From the NCBI RefSeq assembly GCF_000701445.1, contig NZ_JNIX01000008.1:408631-472630 (forward strand): 64,000 nt of DNA, in the 5' to 3' direction. The notes beneath the pieces were generated by a model. It saw only the letters and a list, made by a program, of their open reading frames with translations. It did no database searches and had not been told where the DNA came from. This DNA comes from Brevundimonas bacteroides DSM 4726. Lineage in GTDB: Bacteria > Pseudomonadota > Alphaproteobacteria > Caulobacterales > Caulobacteraceae. Position 1 is the first letter of the stretch; the number at the start of each line of letters is the position of its first letter. This document shows, one piece after another, positions 43,886 through 52,909 of the stretch. Made by a program: the position numbers and the translations under genes.

Positions 43886-46800
43886 GTGACTGAGCCGGTG
43901 ACCGAACCCGCGACCGCTCCCATCGGGCGCCGACGTCCCGTCTGGCCGCGTCTCGTCCTGATCGGACTTCTGGTCTTCATCCTGATCGCCGCCCTGCTGA
44001 CCGCCCTGACCTGGATCAACCGCCGCGCCGCCGCCCGCGAGGTTCTGGTCGGCTGGCTGGATGACCGCGGCATTCCTTCTGAGGTCGAGGTGGAGCGGAT
44101 CGAGCTGGACGGCTTCGTCGGCCGCGTCCGCATCGGCGACCCGGCCAATCCGGACGTGACCATTGAGCGGGTCGAGGTCGATTACGCGCTCGCCATGCCT
44201 TGGGCCGTCGGCGGCATGAGCGTGACCCCGTCGCGCATCCGCCTGGTGCGCCCCGTCATGCGGGCCCGCTGGCGCGACGGCGAACTGTCATTGGGCTCAC
44301 TCGATCCCCTGATCGAGGAGTTCTCCGACCGACCGCCCCGCCCGGAGACGCGCGGTCCCGTGGTGATCGTCGAGACCGGCCGTCTTCGGCTCGACACCGA
44401 GTACGGCCCGGTGTCGCTGCTGGCCGACGCCCGGATCGACGACGGCAGGCTGATGCGGCTCGCCGCCCGCATGCCCAGGGCCAGCCTGCGCAGCGGCGAT
44501 ATCGACGCCCGCGGCGTGGGCGGGACGCTGGACCTGACGACGACCGGCGATCGCGTCGCCCTTCGACTGGACCTCCAAGCCGGATCCCTCGAGGCCACGG
44601 GCGCCCAGGGGCGAAATCTGGACCTCGCGCTGACCGGCGCCCTCGCCTACCCGGACATGGAGGCCCGACGCGGCGACGGCCGGGCCGAGATCGATCTGCG
44701 GCTGACCGGCGACCGCCTGGCGCTCGGTGGGACCGTCGCCGAGGACGCCGTCCTCACCGTGGCGAGCCGGGGAGGCGTCATCGGCTGGATCGACACGCTC
44801 GGCTTCGAGGGCGCGGCCACGGCGCGGCTCGTCGCCGGCCGTCTCATCACCCCTGCCGCCACCGCGACGAGCGCCGATGTCACCCTGGCCGAGGGTCGCG
44901 TCGCTGCGACCAGGGTCGACGGCGGGCGTCTCTCCGTCTCCGGCCCCGTGCGAAGCCGCATGGCCCGCGTCACCTCGGGCGACCTCGTGCTATCGGGCGT
45001 GACCGGCCGCCAGACCCTCGTCTACGCCTCGAACGACGCCACGCCCCTGACCCTGACCGGCTCCGTCGCCGCCGCCCAAGGCGCCTGGCCGCTGTTCGGC
45101 GCCGTCGCCCGCGACGACGCGCCGGAGCTCGCCGAGCTCAAGCGCGCGCTCGGCGCCTTTTCCCTGTCCGCGCCCTCGTCGCGCCTGACCTCGAACAATC
45201 AGGGCGTCCGCGTCGCCCTGATCCAGCCCGCCCGCATCATCCCCGCCAACGGCGGCGTCCTGACCCTGTCGCCCGCCGGCCGCCCGATCTTCGAGGCCCG
45301 CCCGGGACAGTCCGGCGGCGGAGCATTGACCCTCACCGCCACGCGCGGTCGTGGCCTGCCCGAGGCCGCCTTCGCCATCCCCGACTGGCGCCTGACGCCC
45401 GGCGGCTTCCAGGCCCGGATCGACGGCCGGGCGGGCCTCGACTTCACCCCTGCCCGCGGCGTCGCTATCCGCACGGCCGGCCTCCTGGCCAGCGACGACG
45501 GCCGCGTCACCTACGTCCCCTCCGACTGCCTGGGCGTCACCGTCGACCGCCTTGACCTCGACGAGAACGACGTCACCGACATCTCTGGCCGCCTCTGCCC
45601 GACGGCCCAGCCGTTGCTGGTCGCCCAGAACGGCGGCTGGCGCGTGACCGGTGCGCTTCGCGACGTGACCGCCCAGGCCCCCTTCCTCGCGCTCGCCTTC
45701 ACCGACGCCTCCGGAACCCTCACCGCGACCGGCTCCTGCGCCGGTCTCGGCCTCGATGCCCGCATCCAGACTGCGACCATCAACGACACCACCACGCCCC
45801 GTCGCTTCAACACCCTGACCGCCCAGGGCCGCGCCGGTCTGGCCAGCGAGCAGTGGTCCGGCGCCTTCGACCTCGCCCGCTCGGGCAACACGCTGGGCCG
45901 CCTCACCCTCGCTCACGACGGAACCACCGGTCGCGGCGGCGTCGCCATCGACGCGCCTGCCCTGACCTTCGCCGAAGGCAGCCTCCAGCCCGCCGACCTC
46001 AGCCCGCTCGCCGCCGATTTCGTCCAGTCCCCCGCCACCGGTTCGGCGGCCTTCACGGGCCGCATCGACTGGAGCCCCGACCTGCCCGAGGGCGGCTCCA
46101 GCTCCGGCCGCCTGATCATCCCCAGTATCGACTTCGCCAGTCCCGCTGGTCCGGTGAAGGGCCTGACCGGGACCATCGATTTCATCAATCTCGCGCCGCT
46201 CACCACCGCCCCCGGCCAGACCCTGCGCGTCGCCACGCTGGAGTCGATCGCCCCCTTCACGGAACTGGATCTGACCTTCGCGCTCGACAAGGCGGCCATC
46301 ACCGTCGACGGCGGGGCCATCCAGGCGGCGGGCGGGACGGTCCGGATCGAACCCTTCAGCGTCCCCCTGGACCGCCGCCCCTTCTCCGGCGTCCTCGTGC
46401 TGGAGCGGGTTCAGCTGGGCGAGCTGATCGCCGGATCGGGCTTCGGCGACAAGGTGGCGCTGGACGCCATCGTCTCCGGCCGTCTGCCCTTCACCTATGA
46501 TCCCGACATGGGCGTACGCATCACCGGCGGCCGCCTCGCCGCCGACCAGCCCGGCCGCCTCTCCATCCAGCGCGAAGCGCTGACAGGGCTCGAGGCCGGA
46601 GGCGGCGGCGCCGTCCCGCCCGGCACGGTCGAGGACCTGGCCTATCAGGCCATGGAGAACCTGGCCTTCGACGTCCTGTCGGCTGACGTGAACAGTCTCG
46701 ATAAAGGCCGCATCGGCGTCCTGTTCCGCATCGTCGGCCGCCACGATCCGCCCCAGCGCCAGGAAATTCGCCTGTCTCTGGCCGAGCTCATCAGCCGCGA

Positions 46801-46933
46801 GTTCCTGAACCGTCCCCTGCCCCTGCCGTCCAACACCGGCATCGACCTGACGCTCGACACCACGCTCAACGTCAATCAGCTCGTCTCGGACCTGCTGGAG
46901 GTCAACCGGGCCCGAAACGGGGACCAGCCCTGA
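43886..46933 (+). CDS. YdbH-like AsmA-type intermembrane lipid transport protein
   Basis: A 1015-residue protein (GTG at 43886, preceded by GGACAGGG; GTG at 43847 is an alternative). One TM helix near the N-terminus (LVLIGLLVFILIAALLTAL) anchors it in the inner membrane, and the rest is a long repetitive beta-rich periplasmic part typical of AsmA/TamB-like bridges. The family call rests partly on the next two genes, YnbE and YdbL, which accompany ydbH in E. coli, where this protein and the larger TamB and YhdP move phospholipids to the outer membrane. The C-terminal part (residues 850-1000) matches the YdbH/dicarboxylate-transport domain in style. Forms an operon with YnbE/YdbL. Confidence 0.88.
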   Translation: MTEPVTEPATAPIGRRRPVWPRLVLIGLLVFILIAALLTALTWINRRAAAREVLVGWLDDRGIPSEVEVERIELDGFVGRVRIGDPANPDVTIERVEVDYALAMPWAVGGMSVTPSRIRLVRPVMRARWRDGELSLGSLDPLIEEFSDRPPRPETRGPVVIVETGRLRLDTEYGPVSLLADARIDDGRLMRLAARMPRASLRSGDIDARGVGGTLDLTTTGDRVALRLDLQAGSLEATGAQGRNLDLALTGALAYPDMEARRGDGRAEIDLRLTGDRLALGGTVAEDAVLTVASRGGVIGWIDTLGFEGAATARLVAGRLITPAATATSADVTLAEGRVAATRVDGGRLSVSGPVRSRMARVTSGDLVLSGVTGRQTLVYASNDATPLTLTGSVAAAQGAWPLFGAVARDDAPELAELKRALGAFSLSAPSSRLTSNNQGVRVALIQPARIIPANGGVLTLSPAGRPIFEARPGQSGGGALTLTATRGRGLPEAAFAIPDWRLTPGGFQARIDGRAGLDFTPARGVAIRTAGLLASDDGRVTYVPSDCLGVTVDRLDLDENDVTDISGRLCPTAQPLLVAQNGGWRVTGALRDVTAQAPFLALAFTDASGTLTATGSCAGLGLDARIQTATINDTTTPRRFNTLTAQGRAGLASEQWSGAFDLARSGNTLGRLTLAHDGTTGRGGVAIDAPALTFAEGSLQPADLSPLAADFVQSPATGSAAFTGRIDWSPDLPEGGSSSGRLIIPSIDFASPAGPVKGLTGTIDFINLAPLTTAPGQTLRVATLESIAPFTELDLTFALDKAAITVDGGAIQAAGGTVRIEPFSVPLDRRPFSGVLVLERVQLGELIAGSGFGDKVALDAIVSGRLPFTYDPDMGVRITGGRLAADQPGRLSIQREALTGLEAGGGGAVPPGTVEDLAYQAMENLAFDVLSADVNSLDKGRIGVLFRIVGRHDPPQRQEIRLSLAELISREFLNRPLPLPSNTGIDLTLDTTLNVNQLVSDLLEVNRARNGDQP

Positions 46934-47009
46934 CCGTTCACAACCCATTCACTCGCCGACAGGCATCCACCGTGGCAGTGAAAGCGTTCCTTCGCCGGAG
47001 ACCTTGACG

Positions 47010-47204
47010 ATGACGCCGCCCAAGACCGTGATCCGCACCGTTCTTCTCGCCGTCGGCGCGGCCGTGGTCCTGTCCGGCTGCACCCCCACGATCCGACTTC
47101 AGGTCGACCCGATCCAGATCTACGCCCGCCTCGACGCCGACGTCCGCGTCCGGCTGGATCAGGAACTGCGCGACCTGCTGGCCGAAAACCCGAACCTGTT
47201 CTGA
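47010..47204 (+). CDS. YnbE family lipoprotein
   Basis: A 64-residue outer-membrane lipoprotein with lipobox Leu-Ser-Gly-Cys and the family motif CTPTIRLQVDPIQIYARLDADVRVRLD. In E. coli YnbE multimerises and contacts the C-terminus of YdbH at the outer membrane. Its stop overlaps the next start (TGATG). A TTG six bases upstream is a less likely start. Confidence 0.93.
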   Translation: MTPPKTVIRTVLLAVGAAVVLSGCTPTIRLQVDPIQIYARLDADVRVRLDQELRDLLAENPNLF

Positions 47205-47581
47205 TGGAAACCCGTCGCATGACCCTCAACAAGCTCTTCGTGCTCGGCGCCGCCGTGGCCGCGCTGGGCGTCGCCGCAGGCGCGGCCTTCGGTCAGACCA
47301 CTGAGCAAAAGGCCCTGATCGATGACGCCAAGGCTCGAGGCGTCGTCGGCGAACAGGCCGACGGCTACCTCGGCTTCCGCACGCCCTCGACCGGCGCGCC
47401 CCTGACCCAGGCCGTGACCGTCACGAACGACGCCCGCCGCGACGCCTACGGCGAACGCGCCCGCGCCGCCGGCACCACGACCGAGGTGGCCGCGGCCCGA
47501 ATGTTCGAGAGCCAGCTCCTGCCCCGCATCCCGGCCGGTCAGTGGTACCGCAACGCCCAGGGCCAGTGGGTCCAGCGCTAG
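47204..47581 (+). CDS. YdbL family (DUF1318) periplasmic protein
   Basis: A 125-residue protein with a signal peptide (residues 1-30, Gly-Ala-Ala-Phe-Gly before Gln). The mature part shows the DUF1318 pattern: LIDDAKARGVVGEQADGYLG, then VTNDARRDAYGERARAAG and a final GQWYRNAQGQWVQR. In E. coli YdbL is thought to act as a chaperone for the YdbH-YnbE bridge. It is coupled to ynbE by a TGATG overlap. Met6 (47219) is an alternative start giving a tidier signal peptide. Confidence 0.93.
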   Translation: METRRMTLNKLFVLGAAVAALGVAAGAAFGQTTEQKALIDDAKARGVVGEQADGYLGFRTPSTGAPLTQAVTVTNDARRDAYGERARAAGTTTEVAAARMFESQLLPRIPAGQWYRNAQGQWVQR

Positions 47582-47634
47582 GCGCGCAACGTGTCGCGGG
47601 CGACAAGGCCGCGGTTGTGCTAAGTCGCGCGTCC

Positions 47635-47907
47635 ATGGGTCACCCCGTCGTCCGCCACGTCCTGACCACCCTCTTCGCGCTCGGTCTCTCGGCCCTGGCG
47701 ACAGCGGCGCTGGGCTGGTTCTGGGTCGTCATCGGCGGCGGCCCCATGCCCATCCACGGCTGGATCGCCATGGGCTTGGGCGTGCTCGGCACCGTCGGCC
47801 TGGCCTGGCTTCTGATGGGCCTGGCCTTCAAGTCCCACCGCGAAGGCTGGGACGACCAGGTCGACAACACGCTAGACCCCGGCCGCAGCGACCGGCGGGA
47901 GGGCTAG
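47635..47907 (+). CDS. Small two-TM membrane protein
   Basis: A 90-residue protein with two TM helices (about 10-35 and 42-65) and a charged C-terminal tail (HREGWDDQVDNTLDPGRSDRREG is split by no domain). I do not recognise a family. The ATG at 47635 follows the YdbL gene by 53 bases. Its stop overlaps the convergent methyltransferase stop by four bases. Confidence 0.75.
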   Translation: MGHPVVRHVLTTLFALGLSALATAALGWFWVVIGGGPMPIHGWIAMGLGVLGTVGLAWLLMGLAFKSHREGWDDQVDNTLDPGRSDRREG

Positions 47908-49034
47908 GCAGCTACGCGCTCCCCCAGCGAGGCGGGCAGCAGCAACCCTTCCGACAAAGCCCGCACCACCGGCACGGCCACCGCATCGCCCATCAGCTTC
48001 AGCCCCGCGCTCTCAGACGCCGGCAGCCGATAGTCCTCCGACAGCCCCATCAGCCGCGCCGCCTCCCGGGCCGTCAGCCGCCGCGCCCACACCCGGCCGT
48101 TCTCGGCCACGATCACATACTGCCGCGATGACCCGCCGGCGGGCGTCCGCAGGCACCCCGCCAGCCCGTCGAACCGCAGCTCCAGCCGCTGAACCTTACG
48201 CCCCGCCTCGACCCGAACCCGCCGATAGGCGGCCGCCACCCGCCGTTCTCCGGAGGCGGCCGCAGCCTCCAATCTCTGACGATGCAGAGGTGACGCCAGC
48301 GCCACCAGGTCGCGCGTCTGCTCCGCGCTGAACCAGCCGACCGCGTCGTCGGCGTCCAGCAGGTCGGCAAGATGCACGTTCCGGCGGGCTGGCGCGGCGA
48401 GGGACCACCACGCCCAGGCCGCCCGTGTCGCCTCATCCAGCTGCGACTGCGCTGCACGGATCCTCGCGCAATGAAACGGATCCACTGGCCCGACCGCCGT
48501 CGCCCCCGTCACACCCCGCATGGCCACGATGAACAGCCGGGGCCGCGACTGGGGCAGCCACAACGCCGCATCCATCTCCAGCGCCCCGACGCGATACCCG
48601 GCCTCCGCCATCGCCCGGCAGACTGTGGCGAAGTCTTCCCCACCGCCGGACGTCAGCAGCCCCACGACATTCTCGATCACCACGATCGGCGGTGCCCGGC
48701 CTTCGGCATCCAGCGCCTGCATCAGCCGCCAGAAGCCCCAGAACGCCCCCGACCGCCGCGCACCCAGCCCCGCCCGCGCGCCCGCCAGGCTCACGTCCTG
48801 ACAGGGCGAAGACGCCCAGGCCAGCGTCGGCCGTCCCGGCACATCCGCCGCTGTAAGGTCCCAGACATCGCCCTCGTGCAACCGGCCGAGGTGATTGGCC
48901 CGCCACGCGGCCGCCTTCATCGCATCGATGTCGTTGGCGAAGGTGACGTCGAAACCGGACAGCCCCAGCCCCGCCAGGCCTCCGCCCGCGAAGAACTCCA
49001 GCGCCTCGGGGGCGGGCCGGGACCGAATCGTCAT
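47904..49034 (-). CDS. DNA (cytosine-5-)-methyltransferase
   Basis: A 376-residue C5-methyltransferase starting at the ATG at 49034. Motif I is EFFAGGGLAGLGL, motif IV is ASSPCQDVSLAG with catalytic Cys78 (the usual Pro-Pro-Cys reads Ser-Pro-Cys), motif VI is VVIENVVG, motif VIII is QSRPRLFIVA, and motifs IX-X are REAARLMG and LMGDAVAVP. The variable recognition region (about 215-290) is short. No restriction endonuclease, Vsr or phage gene is nearby, so it is an orphan that may act in gene regulation or protection. The recognised sequence cannot be read. Confidence 0.94.
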   Translation of the reverse strand: MTIRSRPAPEALEFFAGGGLAGLGLSGFDVTFANDIDAMKAAAWRANHLGRLHEGDVWDLTAADVPGRPTLAWASSPCQDVSLAGARAGLGARRSGAFWGFWRLMQALDAEGRAPPIVVIENVVGLLTSGGGEDFATVCRAMAEAGYRVGALEMDAALWLPQSRPRLFIVAMRGVTGATAVGPVDPFHCARIRAAQSQLDEATRAAWAWWSLAAPARRNVHLADLLDADDAVGWFSAEQTRDLVALASPLHRQRLEAAAASGERRVAAAYRRVRVEAGRKVQRLELRFDGLAGCLRTPAGGSSRQYVIVAENGRVWARRLTAREAARLMGLSEDYRLPASESAGLKLMGDAVAVPVVRALSEGLLLPASLGERVAA

Positions 49035-49132
49035 GTTTGGAGAATAGGCGCCCGCGACGGCCCCGGCGACAAGGCTTGACCGAACATCGCTCGGCCTGTC
49101 TCCTGCCAGCTTCACTATAACCGGACGCTTCC

Positions 49133-49612
49133 ATGAACCGCCTGATCCCGCTCCTCGCCCTCGCCAGCCTCGCGGCCTGCTCGCCCGGCCCGGAGGCGGA
49201 GCCCGCCGACGCTCCGGCCGAGGCCGCGACCGCCGCCGCGCCGACCGAACTGGGTGGCGTCGACCTGACCCAGCCGATCATGGCCATGGGGGCGGAGCCG
49301 TTCTGGTCGGTCGACATCGTCGATGGCGTGGCCACCTTCAGGGACATCGGGAGCTACACCCCCGATGAGGGCGGCGACGTCGCGCCGGCGAAGACAGGCC
49401 CGGCCGTCCCGACCGCCACCGCCGACGGCGTGGCCTATGCCATCACCCTGGCGGACGGGACCGCCCTGACCCTCACCCTGACCGCCGGGCCCTGCCCCGA
49501 TCTCGGGGAACAGACCCGGGCGCTGAACGCGACGCTGGCATGGAGCGGCTCGACCATGACGGGTTGCGCGGACAGGCAGAGCGCCTACGATGCGCCGGAA
49601 GCCGCCGGCTGA
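49133..49612 (+). CDS. Lipoprotein with GAEPFW motif, paralogue 1
   Basis: A 159-residue lipoprotein: signal with lipobox Leu-Ala-Ala-Cys (Cys16), an Ala/Pro/Glu linker and a small beta-rich domain. The motif AMGAEPFWSVDIVDG near residue 50 matches a family of uncharacterised envelope proteins (COG3650-like). Two cysteines in the domain (ACSP aside) may form a disulfide. It is followed 25 bases later by a second gene of the same type. Confidence 0.82.
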   Translation: MNRLIPLLALASLAACSPGPEAEPADAPAEAATAAAPTELGGVDLTQPIMAMGAEPFWSVDIVDGVATFRDIGSYTPDEGGDVAPAKTGPAVPTATADGVAYAITLADGTALTLTLTAGPCPDLGEQTRALNATLAWSGSTMTGCADRQSAYDAPEAAG

Positions 49613-49637
49613 CCGGCGCGGTTTCCGGAGGCCTTCC

Positions 49638-50075
49638 ATGCGCATCGCCCTCGTCGCGGCCGTCGGACTTGCCCTGACGGCCACCGCCTGCTCCGAAGCC
49701 ACGGTCGAAACGCCAGCGCCCGAGGTGCCCGCCGCGCCCGCCATGCTCGCCGGCGTCAATCTGAACGGATCGCTGCGTGCGCTGGGAACCGAGCCCTTCT
49801 GGGGCGTGGACATCAACCCCGACGGTCTCGTCTACACCGCCGTCGATAGTCCGGAGATCCGGGCCGCCAACCCCGGTCCCACGGTTCAGGGCACGACCGC
49901 CGTCTATGCCTCGGCGACCGAGGACGGCACGGCCCTGGTCGTCACCCTGATTGCCACGGAATGCTCCGACGGCATGAGCGACCGCACCTATCCCCTGACC
50001 GCCCGCGTCGAATTGGGCGGTCAGACGCTCAACGGCTGCGCCGCCGACTACGCCTTCCTGACCCGCGACCTCTAG
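49638..50075 (+). CDS. Lipoprotein with GTEPFW motif, paralogue 2
   Basis: A 145-residue lipoprotein starting at the ATG at 49638 (lipobox Thr-Ala-Cys). The domain motif ALGTEPFWGVDINPDG lines up with AMGAEPFWSVDIVDG of its neighbour, and both end with a DR...PLTA/ALNA stretch and a Gly-Cys-Ala. They are clearly a tandem duplication that has diverged. Function is unknown; an envelope role is likely from the signal. Confidence 0.82.
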   Translation: MRIALVAAVGLALTATACSEATVETPAPEVPAAPAMLAGVNLNGSLRALGTEPFWGVDINPDGLVYTAVDSPEIRAANPGPTVQGTTAVYASATEDGTALVVTLIATECSDGMSDRTYPLTARVELGGQTLNGCAADYAFLTRDL

Positions 50076-50128
50076 GTCGACACGCACCTTAACGGTTCCG
50101 GCGCCCATCCTGCGTAGGGTGGGTGGCC

Positions 50129-51238
50129 ATGACCCAGATCGAGACCCCCCAGGATCTGCGCGCCCTGACGGCGCTGCGCTTCTTCGCGGCCGCCTGGGTC
50201 GCGCTGTACGCCTTCTGGCCCAACCTCGACATCGCCTTCGCGCCGAACCTGATCGCCAAGGGCTATCTGGGCGTCGAACTGTTCTTTGTGCTGTCCGGCT
50301 TCATCCTCAGCCACGTCTATCTGAAGGCGTTCGGCGAAGGAGGATTCCGCTATGGCGGGTTCCTCTGGGCCCGGGTCGCGCGGGTCTATCCGCTGCATCT
50401 GGCGACCCTGATCGGCGTCGGCGTGCTGGGGCTTGGCGCGCTCGCCGCCGGCATGGCCATCGACGGCAATGTGCTCAGCTGGGAATCGCTGCCCGCCCAC
50501 ATCTTCATGCTGCACGCCTGGGGGCTGGCCCCCGAGGCCGGGTGGAACCACTCCTCCTGGTCGATTTCGGCGGAGTGGTTCGCCTATCTGACCTTCCCCG
50601 CCTTCGCCTTCGTCGCCTGGCGGCTGCGCGACCGACCCCTCGCCGCCGTCGCCGGAGCCTTGGCCCTGATGGGCCTGCTGTACGCCGGTTTCCAGGCGCT
50701 GGCGGGCTTCTCTCTCACGGAAGCCACCTTCCGCTGGGGCGCGCTACGGATCGTCCCCTGCTTCGCCTACGGCTGCGCGCTGTATCTGGTGCACCGTCGC
50801 GGCGACCTGAAGCACCCCGGCTGGCTGGCTCTGGCCTCGCTCGCAGGCATGGCCATCGCCGCCTCGCTCCAGGCCCCCGACGGCATCGTCGTGGTCTTCG
50901 CTGGCGGCCTGATCCTGGCGCTCGGGACCCTCCCCAACGCCTCGGCCGGATGGCTGGCCTCCCGCCCCGCCGTCTACCTCGGAGAGATCTCCTACGCCGT
51001 CTACATGGTGCTGGTGCCGTGGCAGCTGCTGGCCGTGAACGCCGCCGCGCGCCTGACCGGGGCCGAGGACAAGCAGCTTCAACTCTTCGTGTGGCTGGCG
51101 GTCGTGCTCGCCCTGCCCCTCGTCGCCGCCCTCGCCTATCAACTGGTCGAACACCCGGCCCGCAAGGCGCTGCGGGGTCTCGCCGACCGTCGCGCCGCCC
51201 GCGCGGCGCTGCGACGCTCCGACCCCCAGGTCGCCTGA
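50129..51238 (+). CDS. Acyltransferase 3 family membrane protein (OafA/YrhL type)
   Basis: A 369-residue protein with about ten TM helices. The N-terminal LRALTALRFFAAAWVALYAF and GYLGVELFFVLSGFILS with FLWARVARVYPLHLATL (catalytic Arg/His region) are the family signature. Members O-acetylate or otherwise acylate surface sugars and lipids. The acceptor here is unknown; the neighbourhood is envelope-related. The ATG at 50129 is chosen over a GTG at 50123. Confidence 0.92.
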   Translation: MTQIETPQDLRALTALRFFAAAWVALYAFWPNLDIAFAPNLIAKGYLGVELFFVLSGFILSHVYLKAFGEGGFRYGGFLWARVARVYPLHLATLIGVGVLGLGALAAGMAIDGNVLSWESLPAHIFMLHAWGLAPEAGWNHSSWSISAEWFAYLTFPAFAFVAWRLRDRPLAAVAGALALMGLLYAGFQALAGFSLTEATFRWGALRIVPCFAYGCALYLVHRRGDLKHPGWLALASLAGMAIAASLQAPDGIVVVFAGGLILALGTLPNASAGWLASRPAVYLGEISYAVYMVLVPWQLLAVNAAARLTGAEDKQLQLFVWLAVVLALPLVAALAYQLVEHPARKALRGLADRRAARAALRRSDPQVA

Positions 51239-51308
51239 AAGGGGACTTCAACCTTTCTCCGCTATCGTCTAGGGAGAGGGCGGGCGTAACAGTCGGAAAC
51301 AATCGAAC

Positions 51309-51836
51309 ATGACGAAACGGCTCACCGCCGCTGCCCTGGCAGCGACCCTTGGCCTCTTCGCCCTGTCTCCCTCTTCCGTCCGCGCGGACGAGCCCTACTG
51401 GCAGTGCGTGACCTTCGCGCGGATGTTCTCGGGCATAAACATCTTCGGCGACGCCTGGACCTGGTGGAACCAGGCGGTGGATCGCTTCCGCACCGGCCGC
51501 GCGCCCGAGACCGGCTCGGTCCTGGTGTTCCGCCCCGAGGGCCGCATGACCCGCGGCCACGTCGCCGTCGTCTCCGAAATCCTGACCGACCGCGTCATCC
51601 GCGTGACCCACGCCAACTGGGGCGGCAGCCGCGGCCGCGTCGAGGAGAACGTCACCGTCGTCGACGTCTCCGGCGCCAACGACTGGAGCGCGGTCAAGGT
51701 CTGGTACAACCCGATCAACGACCTGGGCACCACCGTCTATCCGACCTACGGCTTCATCTACAATTCGGCCCGCGAGGGCATGGAAGCCGGCCGCCAGATG
51801 GCCCGGGCCGCCGCCAGCGGCGCCGGCCAGCCCTGA
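51309..51836 (+). CDS. CHAP-domain cell-wall amidase/endopeptidase
   Basis: A 175-residue exported protein: signal peptide 1-26 (Val-Arg-Ala), then a CHAP domain with catalytic Cys33 in YWQCVTFAR and His84 in RGHVAVVSE; HANWGG near residue 105 is also typical. It should cleave peptidoglycan in the periplasm or outside. It sits between an acyltransferase and a CorA transporter without sign of an operon link. Confidence 0.92.
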   Translation: MTKRLTAAALAATLGLFALSPSSVRADEPYWQCVTFARMFSGINIFGDAWTWWNQAVDRFRTGRAPETGSVLVFRPEGRMTRGHVAVVSEILTDRVIRVTHANWGGSRGRVEENVTVVDVSGANDWSAVKVWYNPINDLGTTVYPTYGFIYNSAREGMEAGRQMARAAASGAGQP

Positions 51837-51861
51837 CGCCAGCCCCGAAGACCCGGCCCGG

Positions 51862-52827
51862 ATGATCCGCATCTATCGTTCGGGCTGCGCCGCCTGCGAG
51901 GGCGTGGAGATGGTCGGCGCCGACTGGACCCTGCCTGCCGACACCCTCTGGATCGATCTGATCGAGCCGACGCGCGAAGAAGACGTCGCCATCGAACAGG
52001 CGCTCGGCCTGTCCATCCCGACCCGCGAGGAGATGAACGAGCTGGAGGCATCCAGCCGCCTCTACCGCGAGAACGGCGCCACCTACGTCACCGCCGACAT
52101 CATCCACAACTCCGAGATGGAGTTGCCGACCGTCGATCCGGTCACCTTCATCCTGACCCACGGGCCGCTGGTGACGATCCGCTATTTCGACCCGCGCCCC
52201 TTCACCATGTTCACCGACAAGCTGGAGCGCGAACCCTCGCTCTGCGAATCCGGCGCCGACATGTTCCTGAACCTGATGGAGGCCATCATCGACCGCGCAT
52301 CGGAAGTGCTGTCGCGCACGGCGCACAAGGTCGAGGGCGTCGCCAGCCACGTCTTCTCGAGCGCCGACACGGCCGTCGGCTACCGCCACCTGATCACCAA
52401 GCTCGGCCGGGCCCAGATCGCCAACAGCCGCATCGAGCAGAGCCTCGCCGGCCTGTCGCGCGTCTTCGCCTTCGTGGCGCTGGACGAACGTCTGGAGATG
52501 AACGCCGACAAGCGCGAGCACCTGAAGTCGCTGGGCCGCGACGCCTCCAGCCTTCTCGCCCACAATCAGGCCGTCGCCGCCGGCATCAACTTCCAGCTCT
52601 CGGCGACGCTGGGCCTCATCAACATCCAGCAGTCCTCGATCTTCAAGGTCTTCTCGCTGGTCACCGTGGCGCTGATGCCGCCCACCCTGATCGGCGCCAT
52701 CTACGGCATGAACTTCGAGCACATGCCCGAGCTGACCTGGTGGTGGGGCTATCCGCTCGCGCTGGGCCTGATGGTCCTGTCGTCGGCCATCCCGCTCCTG
52801 TGGTTCAAGCGCAAGGGGTGGTTCTGA
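51862..52827 (+). CDS. CorA family divalent-cation transporter
   Basis: A 321-residue protein with a large cytoplasmic N-terminal domain, a long helix and two C-terminal TM helices. The ion-selectivity motif Gly-Met-Asn is present in YGMNFEHMPEL near residue 283, followed by WWGYPLALGLMVLSSAIPLLW as the last helix. It should form a pentameric Mg2+ (or Co2+/Ni2+) channel. The ATG comes 25 bases after the CHAP gene. Confidence 0.93.
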   Translation: MIRIYRSGCAACEGVEMVGADWTLPADTLWIDLIEPTREEDVAIEQALGLSIPTREEMNELEASSRLYRENGATYVTADIIHNSEMELPTVDPVTFILTHGPLVTIRYFDPRPFTMFTDKLEREPSLCESGADMFLNLMEAIIDRASEVLSRTAHKVEGVASHVFSSADTAVGYRHLITKLGRAQIANSRIEQSLAGLSRVFAFVALDERLEMNADKREHLKSLGRDASSLLAHNQAVAAGINFQLSATLGLINIQQSSIFKVFSLVTVALMPPTLIGAIYGMNFEHMPELTWWWGYPLALGLMVLSSAIPLLWFKRKGWF

Positions 52828-52833
52828 GGTCAT

Positions 52834-52908
52834 GATTGGTGACTGGTGACTGGTTTGGCTCCCGGATAGGGGACTTCGCCAATCACCAATCACGAACCAC
52901 CAGTCACC
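52834..52908. repeat. Heptad-type hairpin repeat (TGGTGAC units)
   Basis: Directly after the CorA stop, GATTGGTGACTGGTGACTGG (52834 onward) and CCAATCACCAATCACGAACC (52879 onward, to CAGTCACC at 52908) are mutually inverted. Both arms consist of seven-base units of the form TGGTGAC or TGGTGAT. The sequence differs from the CACGGAG elements, but the design is the same. It ends next to the convergent barrel gene stop, so it could serve as a terminator for both sides. Confidence 0.7.
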
Positions 52909-52909
52909 C

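Noticed and set aside
44990..46948. A long minus-strand frame opposite the YdbH-like gene
   Set aside because: Shadow of the real gene, with no domain and with Gly/Gln/Asp-rich low-complexity sequence.
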